Shown here: piece by piece, positions 26,579 to 36,800 of the stretch
How positions within the stretch are numbered: position 1 is the first letter of the stretch
Layout of the letters: each line of letters begins with the position of its first letter
Assembly (NCBI GenBank): GCA_002327445.1
Contig: DCWA01000047.1
Location: 1-62,186 of the forward strand
Reading direction: 5' to 3'
DNA length: 62,186 bases
Source of the DNA: Desulfobacteraceae bacterium UBA2174
GTDB lineage: Bacteria > Desulfobacterota > Desulfobacteria > Desulfobacterales > UBA2174
Notes under the pieces: model-generated
What the model was told of the DNA's origin: nothing
Databases searched by the model: none
The model's input: the letters and a program-made list of their open reading frames with translations, nothing else
Made by a program: the position numbers and the translations under genes

Positions 26579-28332
26579 GGCGATGCCTTCGGGCAGGTGG
26601 TTTCGGAATTGAGCGGCAGGTCCATAACAAAGCAGGTCCCTTCACCGAGCCGGCTTTCGACCCGGATCTTGCCCCCCATCTCCTGAATCAGGCTGTAGGT
26701 GATGGCCAACCCCAACCCCGTTCCCCCCTGGCTCTTTTTGGTTGAGTAAAAAGGTTCGAAAATCCGGGACAAGTCCTCCGGTGCGATACCCGGGCCGTTG
26801 TCGCAGATCGACAACCGGAACCCGGCGGACCCCGTGGGGGCGGCCTCGATCTTCAGTTGGCCGCTCTGGCCCATGGCGGCGAATGCGTTGTTGACGATAT
26901 TGAGGATCACCTGCTGCAGCTTGCCGCGGTCCAGGCACAACGCTTCGAGACCCGGCCCGATCCGGGTGTCGATTTGAATGTTGCGGTGCTGGGCGTCGCG
27001 TTCGACGAAACTGAGAACCTCCTGGATGGTTTCCGGCAGGTTGACCCTTTCGATCTTGGCTTCCAGGTTGCGGGCGAAGGTCAACAGGCGTTTGGTGATG
27101 CGCCCGGCCCGTTGCACCGCGGTGATGATGTTGTCGATGAGGCCGACCAGCTTCGGGTCCTCGGAATAGGCGGCCTTGAAGGTGAACAGGTCCTTGATGA
27201 GCCCCGCCTTTTCGCCGACGATGGCCAGCGGGTTGTTGATCTCGTGCGCCACGCTGGCCGCCATGCGTCCGATGGTCGCCATCTTGTTGGCATACTCCAT
27301 CTGGTGCAAAGTCGCCAGACGCTTCTCGTCGGCCAGGTGGACCCGCCCCACGATGAAGCTGACCATCCCCAGGATCACCGCCACAATCGCCGAAACGCTC
27401 AAGGCCAGGAAAATCCTGAGCCGGACCCGGGTCTTGTACCAGTGGCTCAGCAAGTCCTCCTTCTTTTTGACGATCATGAGGATGAAGGGGGTGTTCTCGA
27501 TGAACCGGTATCCGATCAACAGCGATTCGCCGCCTTCGGTGGTGTGGGCCATGACCTCGGTGTGCACCGAGGCCTGCGGCACCGGCAGGTTCATGGGTTG
27601 CAGCACATCTCCATGGTAGCGCGAGGGGCTCTGCAACACGCCCTGGGCATTGACCATGAAGGCATCGCCGCGGCCGCTGAGTTCTATCCCGGAGAGCAGC
27701 TCGGCAAAGGGGCCGATGCCCAGAGAGGCGCGCAGCACGTAGCAGCCCCCGTCCGGGCAGTCCTGTTTGATGGCAATCACCAGATGGGGCACCTGGCGAA
27801 AACCGAGGAACACGTCGCTGATGTAGTCACCCTCGGTTTGCACGTGGTGAAACCAGGGCTGATCCTTGTAATCGACGTGCTTCAATGCATAGGGGCCCAC
27901 ATAGGCCCGCTGCTGGCCGTCGGCCCCGATGATGCCCAAATCGACGAAACCCTCGCCGAAACTCTGGTTGAGGTTGTGGAGCAGCATCGCCAGGCGGCCC
28001 GGATCCTGCAGGTCGTCCCGATGGTTGTCATGGATGATGAAGTCCAGGGCGGCCCGGCGCTGGGCCAGAAAATACGAGATGGTCCGGTGGGTGTTGGCCA
28101 CCAAGTTGGCCGTGCGCAGATACGCCTCGGATTCGATGGACCGCTCGGTCACCCGATAGTTGATGATGGTGATGATCAACAGGGGCAGCAGGGCCACGAC
28201 CGCCAGGATCAACACCGCCAGCCCCCAGAGCCGGCGATAGTTGAACAGGTAGGCCCGGGGAAGGGCTTCCGTTCGCCTTCGGTTGAGAAAGGTGGGCCGG
28301 AGCTGTTTGAGCATTTCCGCTATGCCGGGCAT
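26563..28332 (-). CDS. Membrane sensor histidine kinase with extracytoplasmic Cache-type domain
   Basis: The product has 589 residues. TM1 is at about 34-56 (LWGLAVLILAVVALLPLLII). A 250-residue periplasmic region follows (RTISYFLAQRRAALDFI, LGIIGADGQQRAYVGPY, VFLGFRQVPHLVIAI), which resembles a double Cache sensor. TM2 is near 313-335. The kinase core has SVAHEINNPLAIVGEKAG (phospho-His), the N-box ILNIVNNAFAAM, DNGPGIAPEDLSRIFEPF and GTGLGLAITYSL. All catalytic boxes are intact. It sits between a fused receiver protein and a receiver/pseudo-kinase pair. Confidence 0.92.
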   Translation of the reverse strand: MPGIAEMLKQLRPTFLNRRRTEALPRAYLFNYRRLWGLAVLILAVVALLPLLIITIINYRVTERSIESEAYLRTANLVANTHRTISYFLAQRRAALDFIIHDNHRDDLQDPGRLAMLLHNLNQSFGEGFVDLGIIGADGQQRAYVGPYALKHVDYKDQPWFHHVQTEGDYISDVFLGFRQVPHLVIAIKQDCPDGGCYVLRASLGIGPFAELLSGIELSGRGDAFMVNAQGVLQSPSRYHGDVLQPMNLPVPQASVHTEVMAHTTEGGESLLIGYRFIENTPFILMIVKKKEDLLSHWYKTRVRLRIFLALSVSAIVAVILGMVSFIVGRVHLADEKRLATLHQMEYANKMATIGRMAASVAHEINNPLAIVGEKAGLIKDLFTFKAAYSEDPKLVGLIDNIITAVQRAGRITKRLLTFARNLEAKIERVNLPETIQEVLSFVERDAQHRNIQIDTRIGPGLEALCLDRGKLQQVILNIVNNAFAAMGQSGQLKIEAAPTGSAGFRLSICDNGPGIAPEDLSRIFEPFYSTKKSQGGTGLGLAITYSLIQEMGGKIRVESRLGEGTCFVMDLPLNSETTCPKASPCASS

Positions 28333-28360
28333 GATCGTTTCCCCCGGTCGTCGGCCGGCC

Positions 28361-29584
28361 TCAGGCGCCCCGGGCCTTTCGCCGACGGATCTTGTCGTTG
28401 GCGCGCTTGATGGTCTCGCTGAGCTTGTCGATATCCACCGGTTTTTGCAAGTAGTCGAACGCGCCCAGTTCCATGCAGATTTGGCGGTCGGCGTCGCTGC
28501 CGTGTCCGGTAAGGATGATGACTTCCATCTCCGGCTGGGTCTGCTTGACGCGCCGCAGGACTTCGATGCCGTCGATCCCGGGCATCTTCAGGTCCAGGAT
28601 CATCACGTCCGGCTGGTCCTCGCCCACCAGTTCCAGGGCCATTTCGCCGTCGTAGGCCACCGCCGACCCCATGTCCCGGAGCAGGAGGCGCTCGGACAGC
28701 GTCTGGACGAATTCACGCTCGTCATCCACCAGGAGGATGCGCGAAGGCACCTCGAAATTGAAGCGCCGGTAGACATCGGCCTGGTAGAAACCCGGCCCCA
28801 CCTCGGTCTCCACCGCCGTCACCCCTTCCACCCGGTTGGCGATGGCCTTGAGTTCGTTTTCCAGGCGGCCGAGCATCAGCACGTGCTCGTTGATGGTCAG
28901 CGCGACCTTTCCGTCCGAGGCCCGGACGCCCACCTTGTGGCCTTCCTTCACCAGGGCCACCTCCACCCGGGCCGCCAGATGGAAGTCGGCCACGGCCTGC
29001 AACGAATTCGGATTGGGTTTCACCACCGGTCGCCCGGCGTGCTCGGAGATCAGGGCGGCGCTCTTTTCGATCGGCTGTTTGTCCGTGGGCAGCAGCAGAT
29101 CGTAGAGCGCCGGGGCCCACGGATCCTTTTCGGATCGGAGGGCATGCACCCAGGCGGCCCGGTCCTCGTCCTCCATGTGAATCCGCTTGACCGCCTCGCC
29201 CTCGTCGATTCCCTCGGCACGGGCGTTGGCCAGGCGCGACGGCATATCGGCGATCAGACAGACCTTCATGGCATGGCTGATCGCCGGCGGGATGAGGTGG
29301 CTGCAGAATCCGTGAAGGACCAGCCCGTCCTCGGCCAGGCTTCTGGCCGTGGCCAGGCGAAGGTAGGCCAGCGCCTGCTCCCTTTCGTGAGTGAACTTGT
29401 TGAACAGGGACGGCTTGGCCTTGAACGCCCTGGATATCTTGCCCCGGGCGATGCCGGATTCCCTGCTGGCCTCGGCGACCAGGTCCGCATCGGTGACAAG
29501 GCGGTGGTTCAACAGCCCCTTGGCCGCTTCGGCGATGGGGTCGGCGTTGCAGTAATTGCCGCTGAAGATCGCGATCACTGGCAT
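28361..29584 (-). CDS. Cytidylate-kinase-like domain fused to a response-regulator receiver
   Basis: The product has 407 residues from the ATG at 29584, which follows GGAGATG. Residues about 1-200 (IAIFSGNYCNADPIAEAAKG, LVTDADLVAEASRESG, LVLHGFCSHLIP, HAMKVCLIADMPSRLA) resemble the cytidylate-kinase-like family. Residues about 205-275 (VEVALVKEGHKVGVRASDGK, LENELKAIANRVEGV) look like a BON-type domain. The C-terminal receiver has ILLVDDERE, MILDLKMPGIDG and LQKPV. The P-loop is poor (FSGNYCNAD), so catalysis is doubtful. It lies 22 bases downstream of the SulP gene. Confidence 0.8.
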   Translation of the reverse strand: MPVIAIFSGNYCNADPIAEAAKGLLNHRLVTDADLVAEASRESGIARGKISRAFKAKPSLFNKFTHEREQALAYLRLATARSLAEDGLVLHGFCSHLIPPAISHAMKVCLIADMPSRLANARAEGIDEGEAVKRIHMEDEDRAAWVHALRSEKDPWAPALYDLLLPTDKQPIEKSAALISEHAGRPVVKPNPNSLQAVADFHLAARVEVALVKEGHKVGVRASDGKVALTINEHVLMLGRLENELKAIANRVEGVTAVETEVGPGFYQADVYRRFNFEVPSRILLVDDEREFVQTLSERLLLRDMGSAVAYDGEMALELVGEDQPDVMILDLKMPGIDGIEVLRRVKQTQPEMEVIILTGHGSDADRQICMELGAFDYLQKPVDIDKLSETIKRANDKIRRRKARGA

Positions 29585-29606
29585 TTTATCATCTCCTGGC
29601 ATCGTT

Positions 29607-31745
29607 TCAGTTGTGGGCCTCGGCAAGGCGACAGACTGTCAGCAACGGGCAGTCGCGCTCCGTGACGTTTTTATGGGTCCGGGAGTGAATTTCGGCAATG
29701 GCCTTTTCCATGGTGGGGAACAGGTCCTCGTCGCCGATCTTCGCCCGCAGGTGGGTGTGGTTGAAGACGCTCATCACCGATTCGTTAACACCGCTGAGGC
29801 TCAGGCCGACCCCGGCGCTGCGTACCCGGTCCACCAGCAAGGAGAGCATTTCTTCTCCGGAGGCATCGATATCGTTGATGCCGTTGGCCACGATGATGAT
29901 GTGCTTCAACTTCTTCTTGCTGAGCATGATCTCGGTGATCTTGTCTTCCAGGTAGGTGGCATTGGCGAAGAAGAGCGGGCCGTCGAAGCGTACCATGGAC
30001 ACGTACGGGCACTCTTCCAGGTTGTGGGTGGCGGCGCAGCGCAGGGCGTTGTCCTCGGCCCGCGCCAGGGTGGCCACCGAGGGGCGCATGCTCTTGTAAA
30101 GGAAGACGATGAGCGACAGCACCACGCCGATCATGATCCCCTTGTCCAGATGGGGAGCAAAAGCGAGCGTGGCGAAGAAGGTAATGACGGAAATGACCCC
30201 GTCATACCATTTGGCGTGCCAGGCATGAACGAAGCCCGAAACGTTGATCAGCCCAATCACGGCCATCATGATCACCGCCGCCAGCACCGCCTGGGGCAGG
30301 TGGTAGAGCAGGGGAGTGAAGAAGAGCAGCACGATGACCACCGCCAGGCTCGTGAATGCGCTGGAAATGCCGCTGACGGCCCCCGCCTGGAGGTTGACGG
30401 CCGAGCGGGAAAAGGAGCCGGACACCGGGTAGCTCTTACCGACGGCGCCCAGCACGTTGGCCAGCCCCTGGCCGATCAGCTCCTGGTTGGGATCCAGGCG
30501 CTGGCCGGTCTTGGCGGCCATGGCCTTGGCGATGGAGATGGCCTCCATGAAGCCGAGCAGGGAAATGATGACGGCGTAGGGGAGCAGTTGCAGCATCACC
30601 TTGAGATTGAAGGCCGGCACGGAGAAGGCGGGCAGCCCCTTGGGGATCTGGCCCACCACGGCCCCGCCGCCCATCATGATCAGTTTGTCGGTTTTAATGG
30701 TGGAGCTGCCCACCCTGATGCGCCAGATGCGGCCGTCGCCGTTGGCGCCGGGCTTTTGCTCACCCTTGCGGTAAAAGCGCAGGCCGCCGTCGGGAAGCGT
30801 TTCCGCCTGGAACAGCATGTCGCGGATTTCGGCGCGCAGTCTCCCGGCCTCATCCTTCAGGCCCTGCAATCGGGTGGAGATCACATTGGCCTTGTGAAGG
30901 GTTTCGAGCACGGCGATCTCGTCGTGGCTCGCCTTGGCCGCCTCGACCTCCTGACTGACGAGGGTGCGGTCCTTGGCCAATGGATCCATCGCCTGGACGG
31001 TCCGGTTGTACTCGGCGATGCGCTCCACGGCCGCCGGATCGGCGATGGCCTCGATGCCCGCGGTGCGGTCATTCTGGAAACCGATCGACCAGGAGGCCAG
31101 GGTGGTCACCGCCACGGCCACCAGGACGAAGGGGATGCGCGGGTTGAGCCACTTGAGGCCGTACATGATCCCGAAGGCGATCACGCCCATCACCAGCGAC
31201 GGCCAATGGGTGAAGTTGATGGCCGCCTTGCAGACCAGATAGATGGTTTCCACGTGATGTTCGGCGTTGTCCACATAGACGCCGAACATCTTTGACAGCT
31301 GGGAGGTGGCGATGATCAGGGCCGCCGCGTTGGTGAAGCCGTTGACCACCGGGTGAGAGAGGAAATTGACCACCAGCCCCAGGCGCAGCAGGCCGAGCAG
31401 GAACTGGAACACCCCGACCAGCAGGGCGAGCAGGATGGCGTAGGCGATGTACTCCTGGCTGCCGGCGGTGGCCAGGGGCGCCAGGGAGGCGTTGGTCATC
31501 AGCGAGACGACGGCCACCGGCCCGGTGGCCAGCTGCCGGCTGGAGCCGAACAGGGCGGCGATGACAGGGGGGAGAAACGCGGCGTACAACCCGTAGAAGG
31601 CGGGCAGACCGGCCAGCTGGGCATACGCCATGGATTGGGGAATGAGCACCAGGGCCACGGTGAGCCCGGAGAGCGCATCGATGCGCAGATCCGCCAGGCG
31701 GTAACCGCGAAACCAGGCCAGAAAGGGAAAAATTTTAGTGATCAT
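29607..31745 (-). CDS. SulP-family anion transporter with STAS domain and a large internal insert
   Basis: The product has 712 residues. SulP signature sequences are LIPQSMAYAQLAGLPAFYGL, SHPVVNGFTNAAALIIATSQ, FMEAISIAKAMA and PVSGSFSRSAVNLQAGAVSG. The C-terminal STAS domain (FANATYLEDKITEIM, IVANGINDIDASGEEML, LSLSGVNESVMSVF) has the usual Asp-x-Ser motif. SulP proteins move sulfate, bicarbonate or other anions. Residues about 225-365 form an unusual ~140-residue insert between membrane segments, with coiled-coil character (EVEAAKASHDEIAVLETLHK and GLKDEAGRLRAEIRD). It lies downstream of tetR and upstream of the fused receiver gene, so it may be part of the sensing circuit. Confidence 0.92.
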   Translation of the reverse strand: MITKIFPFLAWFRGYRLADLRIDALSGLTVALVLIPQSMAYAQLAGLPAFYGLYAAFLPPVIAALFGSSRQLATGPVAVVSLMTNASLAPLATAGSQEYIAYAILLALLVGVFQFLLGLLRLGLVVNFLSHPVVNGFTNAAALIIATSQLSKMFGVYVDNAEHHVETIYLVCKAAINFTHWPSLVMGVIAFGIMYGLKWLNPRIPFVLVAVAVTTLASWSIGFQNDRTAGIEAIADPAAVERIAEYNRTVQAMDPLAKDRTLVSQEVEAAKASHDEIAVLETLHKANVISTRLQGLKDEAGRLRAEIRDMLFQAETLPDGGLRFYRKGEQKPGANGDGRIWRIRVGSSTIKTDKLIMMGGGAVVGQIPKGLPAFSVPAFNLKVMLQLLPYAVIISLLGFMEAISIAKAMAAKTGQRLDPNQELIGQGLANVLGAVGKSYPVSGSFSRSAVNLQAGAVSGISSAFTSLAVVIVLLFFTPLLYHLPQAVLAAVIMMAVIGLINVSGFVHAWHAKWYDGVISVITFFATLAFAPHLDKGIMIGVVLSLIVFLYKSMRPSVATLARAEDNALRCAATHNLEECPYVSMVRFDGPLFFANATYLEDKITEIMLSKKKLKHIIIVANGINDIDASGEEMLSLLVDRVRSAGVGLSLSGVNESVMSVFNHTHLRAKIGDEDLFPTMEKAIAEIHSRTHKNVTERDCPLLTVCRLAEAHN

Positions 31746-31753
31746 TTGCGGTT

Positions 31754-32362
31754 CTATCCTCCTCCCGAGGGAGCCGAAGGTTGAAGCATGCGGCGGATCG
31801 ACGCGATCAGATCGCCGTGGAGCCTGTTGGCATCATAGATGTTGTAGGTGTTGAAACGCACCAGACCGTCGACCATGGTGAAAACCAGCAGCGCCGCCTT
31901 GCGTGCCGAAGGCTCCGCCGCCAGAGTGCCGTCGGCCTGGCCGGCGGCGATGGCTATTTCGAACAGGCCGGTGAGGCAGTCGTAGATCGCCTCCAGGTGC
32001 CGGCGGCAATCCGGGTTGACCCGGGCGAGTTCGTAGGCGTCATGGCGGTGCAGCAGGAGAAAGCGGTCGGCCATCCGGGCGGAAAGCTGGAGATAAAAGG
32101 CAACGGCGTTTTCCAGCCGTTCCATTCCCGTTCGGGCCGTCGAGGTGCTCCGGTGGCCCTGGTATTCGCGAAGGATGTCCGTCTTGAATTCCTTCAGGAT
32201 GTCCAGGAACAGCTCTTCCTTGTTCTTGAAATGGTAAAAAATCGTGCCGTGGGCCACGCCGGTCAGCCGCGCCAGGGTGCTCATCGAGGTCTGGCTGTAG
32301 CCCTGCATGGCCAGGAGGTGGGTTGCGGTGGCCAGGATTTCCGCCTTTTTGTTCATCGGCAT
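31754..32362 (-). CDS. TetR-family transcriptional regulator
   Basis: The product has 202 residues. The N-terminal HTH (KKAEILATATHLLAMQGYSQ, TSMSTLARLTGVAHGTIFYH, FKNKEELF) is typical TetR. The C-terminal ligand/dimer domain is not assignable. MNKKAEI at 32356 is an alternative start. It is the first gene of the operon running into sulP (8-base gap). A palindrome 23 bases upstream of the start is a likely autoregulatory operator. Confidence 0.92.
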   Translation of the reverse strand: MPMNKKAEILATATHLLAMQGYSQTSMSTLARLTGVAHGTIFYHFKNKEELFLDILKEFKTDILREYQGHRSTSTARTGMERLENAVAFYLQLSARMADRFLLLHRHDAYELARVNPDCRRHLEAIYDCLTGLFEIAIAAGQADGTLAAEPSARKAALLVFTMVDGLVRFNTYNIYDANRLHGDLIASIRRMLQPSAPSGGG

Positions 32363-32384
32363 GGTTGAAATCGGTTGAGGATGA

Positions 32385-32402
32385 ACTGACCGATCAGTCA
32401 GT
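32385..32402. promoter_or_regulatory. Likely TetR operator
   Basis: ACTGACCGATCAGTCAGT has perfect outer half-sites ACTGAC/GTCAGT and near-symmetric centre. It lies between the tetR start and the divergent nuclease gene. The ACTGACxGATCxGTCAGT form is close to known TetR/AcrR-type sites. Confidence 0.75.
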
Positions 32403-32484
32403 CTCCATTAGTCGAAAGCGCCGCCCCTGTCAAGGTGAATCGGCCGGGCTTTCCGGCAGCCGCGCGGCGAAGCCCCTCCGCGGG

Positions 32485-32513
32485 TTGACAACCTTTCGTA
32501 GCGGTTCTAAAAA
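32485..32513 (+). promoter_or_regulatory. Sigma-70-like promoter of the SbcD/YhaO-like gene
   Basis: TTGACA (32485-32490), 17-bp spacer, TAAAAA (32508-32513), 37 bases before the start codon. Confidence 0.65.
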
Positions 32514-32549
32514 AGCAGATCGCTACAACAAACCTCGCGAAGAGCTCAA

Positions 32550-33806
32550 ATGATCAAGTTCCTTCACGCCGCCGATCTCCACCTGGACAGCCCGCTGAAG
32601 GGCCTGGACAGATACGAGGGCGCTCCGCTCCATCAGGTGCGCCAGGCAACGCGCCGGGCCCTGGAGCGCCTCGTCGATCTGGCCGTCTCCGAAGCGGTGG
32701 ATTTCGTGCTCATCGCCGGCGATCTGTTCGACGGGGACTGGAAGGACTACAATACCGGCCTCTTCTTCGTTTCCCGGGCAGGCCGCCTCAACACCGCCGG
32801 CATTCCCCTCTTCATCGTCGCCGGCAACCACGACGCCGAAGGTCAGATGACCCGGTCCCTGCCGTATCCGCCCAATGTCCATGTCTTTTCCCATCGCCAA
32901 GCCGAGACCCGCGTCATCGACCCCCTGAAAGTGGCGATCCACGGCAGAAGCTTCGCCGCCACGGCGATCACGGAAAACCTGGCCCGCACCTATCCGGAGG
33001 CCCTGCCGGGCTATTTCAACATCGGACTGCTTCATACGAGCCTCACCGGCCGCGAAGGACACGAAAATTACGCCCCCTGCACCCTGGACGACCTGCGTGG
33101 ACGCGGCTACGACTACTGGGCCCTGGGCCACGTGCACCAGTATGAAATCGTCTCCCGCGAACCGGCGGTGGTTTTTCCAGGATGCCTCCAGGGCCGCCAC
33201 ATCCGCGAAACCGGCGTCAAGGGGGCCGTGCTGGTGACGGTGGACGAGGGGCGGGCGATCGAGATCGAACACCGGGACCTGGATGTGGTCCGTTGGGAAA
33301 GGATCGTGGTGGATCTTGCCGGGGCGCGGCTTTTCGATGAGGCGTTGCAGCGCTTCAAGGATGCCGCCGAGCCGGTGGTCGAGGGGCATGAAGGACTGCC
33401 GGTGATCGTTCGGGCCGTGTTCACCGGCCGGACCGACCTCCACGCCGCCATCGCCGCGGACCCGGAATACCTTCGCGAATCGGTGCGCGCCGTCGCCATC
33501 GCCGCCTTCGGCGACCGGATCTGGATGGAAAAGGTCGCCATCGAAACGATGCCCAACCCGGGCGCGGCACCGGATCCGGGGCCGCTGGGGGAGCTGGGCC
33601 TTTTCGTGGAGGCGCTGATGGCCGATGACGAGGCGCTGTTGGCGCTCGGCGGCACCCTGTCGGGTCTGATGCAAAAACTGCCGCTGGAATACCGGCGCAG
33701 GGAGGGATGCCTTCAGCCGGAAGATCCCCGGCAGGTGCGGGACCTGGTGGACCAGGCCCGGGCCCTGCTGGTCCAAAAGTTGAAAAGGGAGGCCGCCGGG
33801 TCGTGA
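32550..33806 (+). CDS. DNA repair exonuclease, SbcD/YhaO-like metallophosphoesterase
   Basis: The product has 418 residues. Phosphoesterase motifs appear in order: FLHAADLHLD (D-x-H), LIAGDLFDGD (GD), IVAGNHDAEG (GNHD), GLLHTSL and ALGHVHQYE (GHxH), VVFPGCLQGRH. All metal ligands are present. The C-terminal 150 residues would cap and contact the ATPase. By analogy with Mre11/SbcD it trims DNA ends when paired with the SMC-type ATPase encoded next. The stop TGA overlaps the downstream GTG start. The opposite strand has a long open frame here, an artefact of GC-rich codon use. Confidence 0.92.
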   Translation: MIKFLHAADLHLDSPLKGLDRYEGAPLHQVRQATRRALERLVDLAVSEAVDFVLIAGDLFDGDWKDYNTGLFFVSRAGRLNTAGIPLFIVAGNHDAEGQMTRSLPYPPNVHVFSHRQAETRVIDPLKVAIHGRSFAATAITENLARTYPEALPGYFNIGLLHTSLTGREGHENYAPCTLDDLRGRGYDYWALGHVHQYEIVSREPAVVFPGCLQGRHIRETGVKGAVLVTVDEGRAIEIEHRDLDVVRWERIVVDLAGARLFDEALQRFKDAAEPVVEGHEGLPVIVRAVFTGRTDLHAAIAADPEYLRESVRAVAIAAFGDRIWMEKVAIETMPNPGAAPDPGPLGELGLFVEALMADDEALLALGGTLSGLMQKLPLEYRRREGCLQPEDPRQVRDLVDQARALLVQKLKREAAGS

Positions 33807-36800
33807 AGATCAGGACGCTGAGATTGGTCGCCTACGGCCCCTTCACCGATGCATCGATCGATTTCTCCGATCCCGCCACCGACTTTCACCTGGTCTTCGG
33901 TCCCAACGAGGCCGGCAAGAGTTCCGCCCTGAGAGCCCTGCGGCACCTGCTCTTCGGCATCCCGCCGCAAACCGCCGACAATTTCCGGCACCCCTACCCC
34001 AGCCTGCGCATCGGCGCCAGCCTGGCGGCCGCGGACGGCCGGACGATCGAATTCATCCGGCGCAAGGGCAAGGCCAAGACCCTGAGAGCGGCAGACGACG
34101 AGGCGGTATTGCCCGACGACGCCCTGGCGCCGTTTCTCGGCGGAATCGACCCGCCGGTCTTCGAGCAGATGTTCGCCATTGGCCACGAGGACCTGGTGCG
34201 GGGCGGGCAGGAGATCGCCTGCGGCAAGGGGCGCATCGGGGAAGCCCTGTTTGCCGCCGGCGCCGGACTGATCCGGCTGCACGCGGTGCAGCAGGGGCTC
34301 GAGCAGGAATGCGCCGCGCTGTTCAAACCCGGCGGCTCGACGCCGCGAATCAACCAGAGTCTGGCGGCGTTCAAGGAGGTGCGGCGCAAGCAAACGGAGA
34401 CCCTGCTGAATGAAAGGACCTGGCAGACCCATCACCAGGCCCTGGCCGAAGCCCGGGATCGGATGCAGCAGGTCCGCCAGAGCCTTGCCGAAATCAAGCA
34501 GCAGGCGGCCCGGTTACGGCGTATCCGCGACGGCCTGCCGGCGATGGCCCGGCGCAAGGAGATCGCAGCGGCCCTGGCGGGGCTGGAGAATGTGCCGGAC
34601 CTGCCGGATGACTTCGGGGAAAAGCGGCGCGAGGCGGAAAGAGATCTCGGCATCGCCGCGCGCGACCTGGAGCGCTCTCGCCAGTTGACGGAATCCCTCG
34701 GCAGGCGCATCGAGGCCTTGGCGGTACCCGACGCCCTGATCCAGCAGGCCGCGGCCGTCGAGGCGGTGCAGCATGAACTGGGCAGTTATCGGAAGGCCCA
34801 AAAGGATCGTCCCGGGCTGCACGGCCGGATGCGGACCCTGCAGCAGCAGGCGGCGGAAAAGCTGGCCCAGATCGAGCGGGATCTGTCGGTCGAGGCGGCC
34901 GATGCCCTCCGGTTGTCACCGGCGGCGGTGGCCGAGATCCAGCGGTTGGCCACGGCTTTCGAACGCCTGACGGTTCGGCTGGAAAGCGCCGCGACCCAGC
35001 GGAAGAAAATTGAAAATCAGCACCGGCTGCTGGAACGGGAGCGGGCGTCGATGCCGGCGCCGGCGAATGTCACCGCCTTGGAGGCTGCCCTCCAAGCCGC
35101 CGTGGACGCCGGGGCGATGGACAACCGGGTGGCCGATCTGCGCGCCGCGGCCGAATCCATGGAAGGCGAACTGCAGCGGGGACTGCTTCGGCAGACGCTG
35201 TGGAACGGCCCCTTGGCGGAAATCGACGCCCTGGCCTGCCCGGCCCGGGAAACCGTCGAACGGTTCGATACGCTTTTCACCGATGCCCGGCGGCGCATCG
35301 AAAAACTGCGGGACGAGAAGGCGGCGGCGCAAGACGAGATCACTCGCATCCAGGTCGAGCTGGAAGCGATGCAACGGGCACACCAGGTGCCCGCCGAATC
35401 GGATCTGGTGGCGGCGCGATCCCTGCGCGAAAGCGGCTGGGCGCTGGTTCGAAGGCGTCTGGCCGGTGAGGCGGTCGCCGATGCCGATGGGTTCGTCGGA
35501 CATTTCGAGGGGGCCGCCGGACTTGCCGATGCCTTCGAGGACAGCATGCGCCGGGCGGACCACATTGCCGACCGCCTGCGCCACGAGGCCGAACGGGTCA
35601 GCCGCAAAGAGCTGTTGGCGGCTAGGGACAGGCAGTTTCAGGAAGCCCTGACCGAGATCGAAAAGCGCCTGGGGGCGGCCCTGGAAGAGCACGGCAGCCT
35701 GGAAGCGCGATGGCAGGACGCCTGGAAGCCGGCCCGGATCATCCCTCTGTCACCTCCGGAGATGATGGCCTGGCTGGGCGGCATGGAAGCGCTGCGGGCC
35801 AAGCTCTCCGAATGGCGCAAGGCACGCACGCTAATGGAGACCGCCGCCCGGACGCAGTCGGAACTGGAGTCCGGTTTGAGACAAGCCCTGGTGGCGGCGG
35901 GGGTGCCCCCGCCGGCGGGCGGCATCCCCTTGTCGACGATCGTCCAGGAGGCCAGGTCCCATGTCAAGGCGAGCCATGACGCGCGGACGCAGATGGCCTC
36001 GGTGGACAAGGCGCTTTTGCAGCTCGGGGGTGAACGCCAAGAGGCGGCGGCGGCCATCGCCGAGCTGGAGACGACCCTGGCCGGGTGGCGGCAGGATTGG
36101 CGCAGCAGCGTCGCCAGGATCGGAATCGATGCCGCGGCCGGTCCCGCGGCGGCACTGGCCGTGATCGACAGCCTCAAGGAAGCGGCCGGCCTCGTCCGTG
36201 AAGCGGACGATTTCAGAAAGCGCATCGACGGCATCGATCGGGACGCCACCGGTTTTGAAAACCGGGTGGGCGAACTGGTTCGGTCCCTGGCGCCGGAGCT
36301 CGCCGCCGAACCTTGCGACCGGGCCGCCGAGCTGCTCAACGCCCGCTTGACGGCAGCGCGCCAGAAGGATGCCGAGCGCCGGAGCCTGACCCAGCAACTC
36401 GCCGCGGCGCAAAAGGAGGGCACCGATGCCGAAAAACGCATCTCCCGGGGCACCGCCGCCATAGAGGCCCTCTGCAAGGAGGCGGCGTGCGCCGGGGCCG
36501 ATGCCCTGGGCGAAGTGGAACGCCAGGCCCAGGCGCGCAAGGCCCTGCTCGCCGAACGCAACGAGGTGGAAAAACGCCTCCTCGATCTCGGCGCCGGCGC
36601 CACGGTGGACGCTTTCGTCGCCGAAGCCAGCGCGGTGGCGGCCGACGGCATCGGCCCTGAAATAGAGGACCTCGAGCTGGAAATCGAACGCCTCGAGCAG
36701 GAGCGCTCGGCCCTGGACCAGGCCATCGGCACCCGGAAGGCCGAACTGCAGCGGATGGACGGCAGTTCGGAAGCGGCGGCCTGCGCCGAAACGGCCGAAG

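Noticed and set aside
32523..33776. 417-codon frame opposite the SbcD/YhaO-like gene
   Set aside because: Antisense shadow of a GC-rich gene; no domain, while the plus strand has all nuclease motifs.
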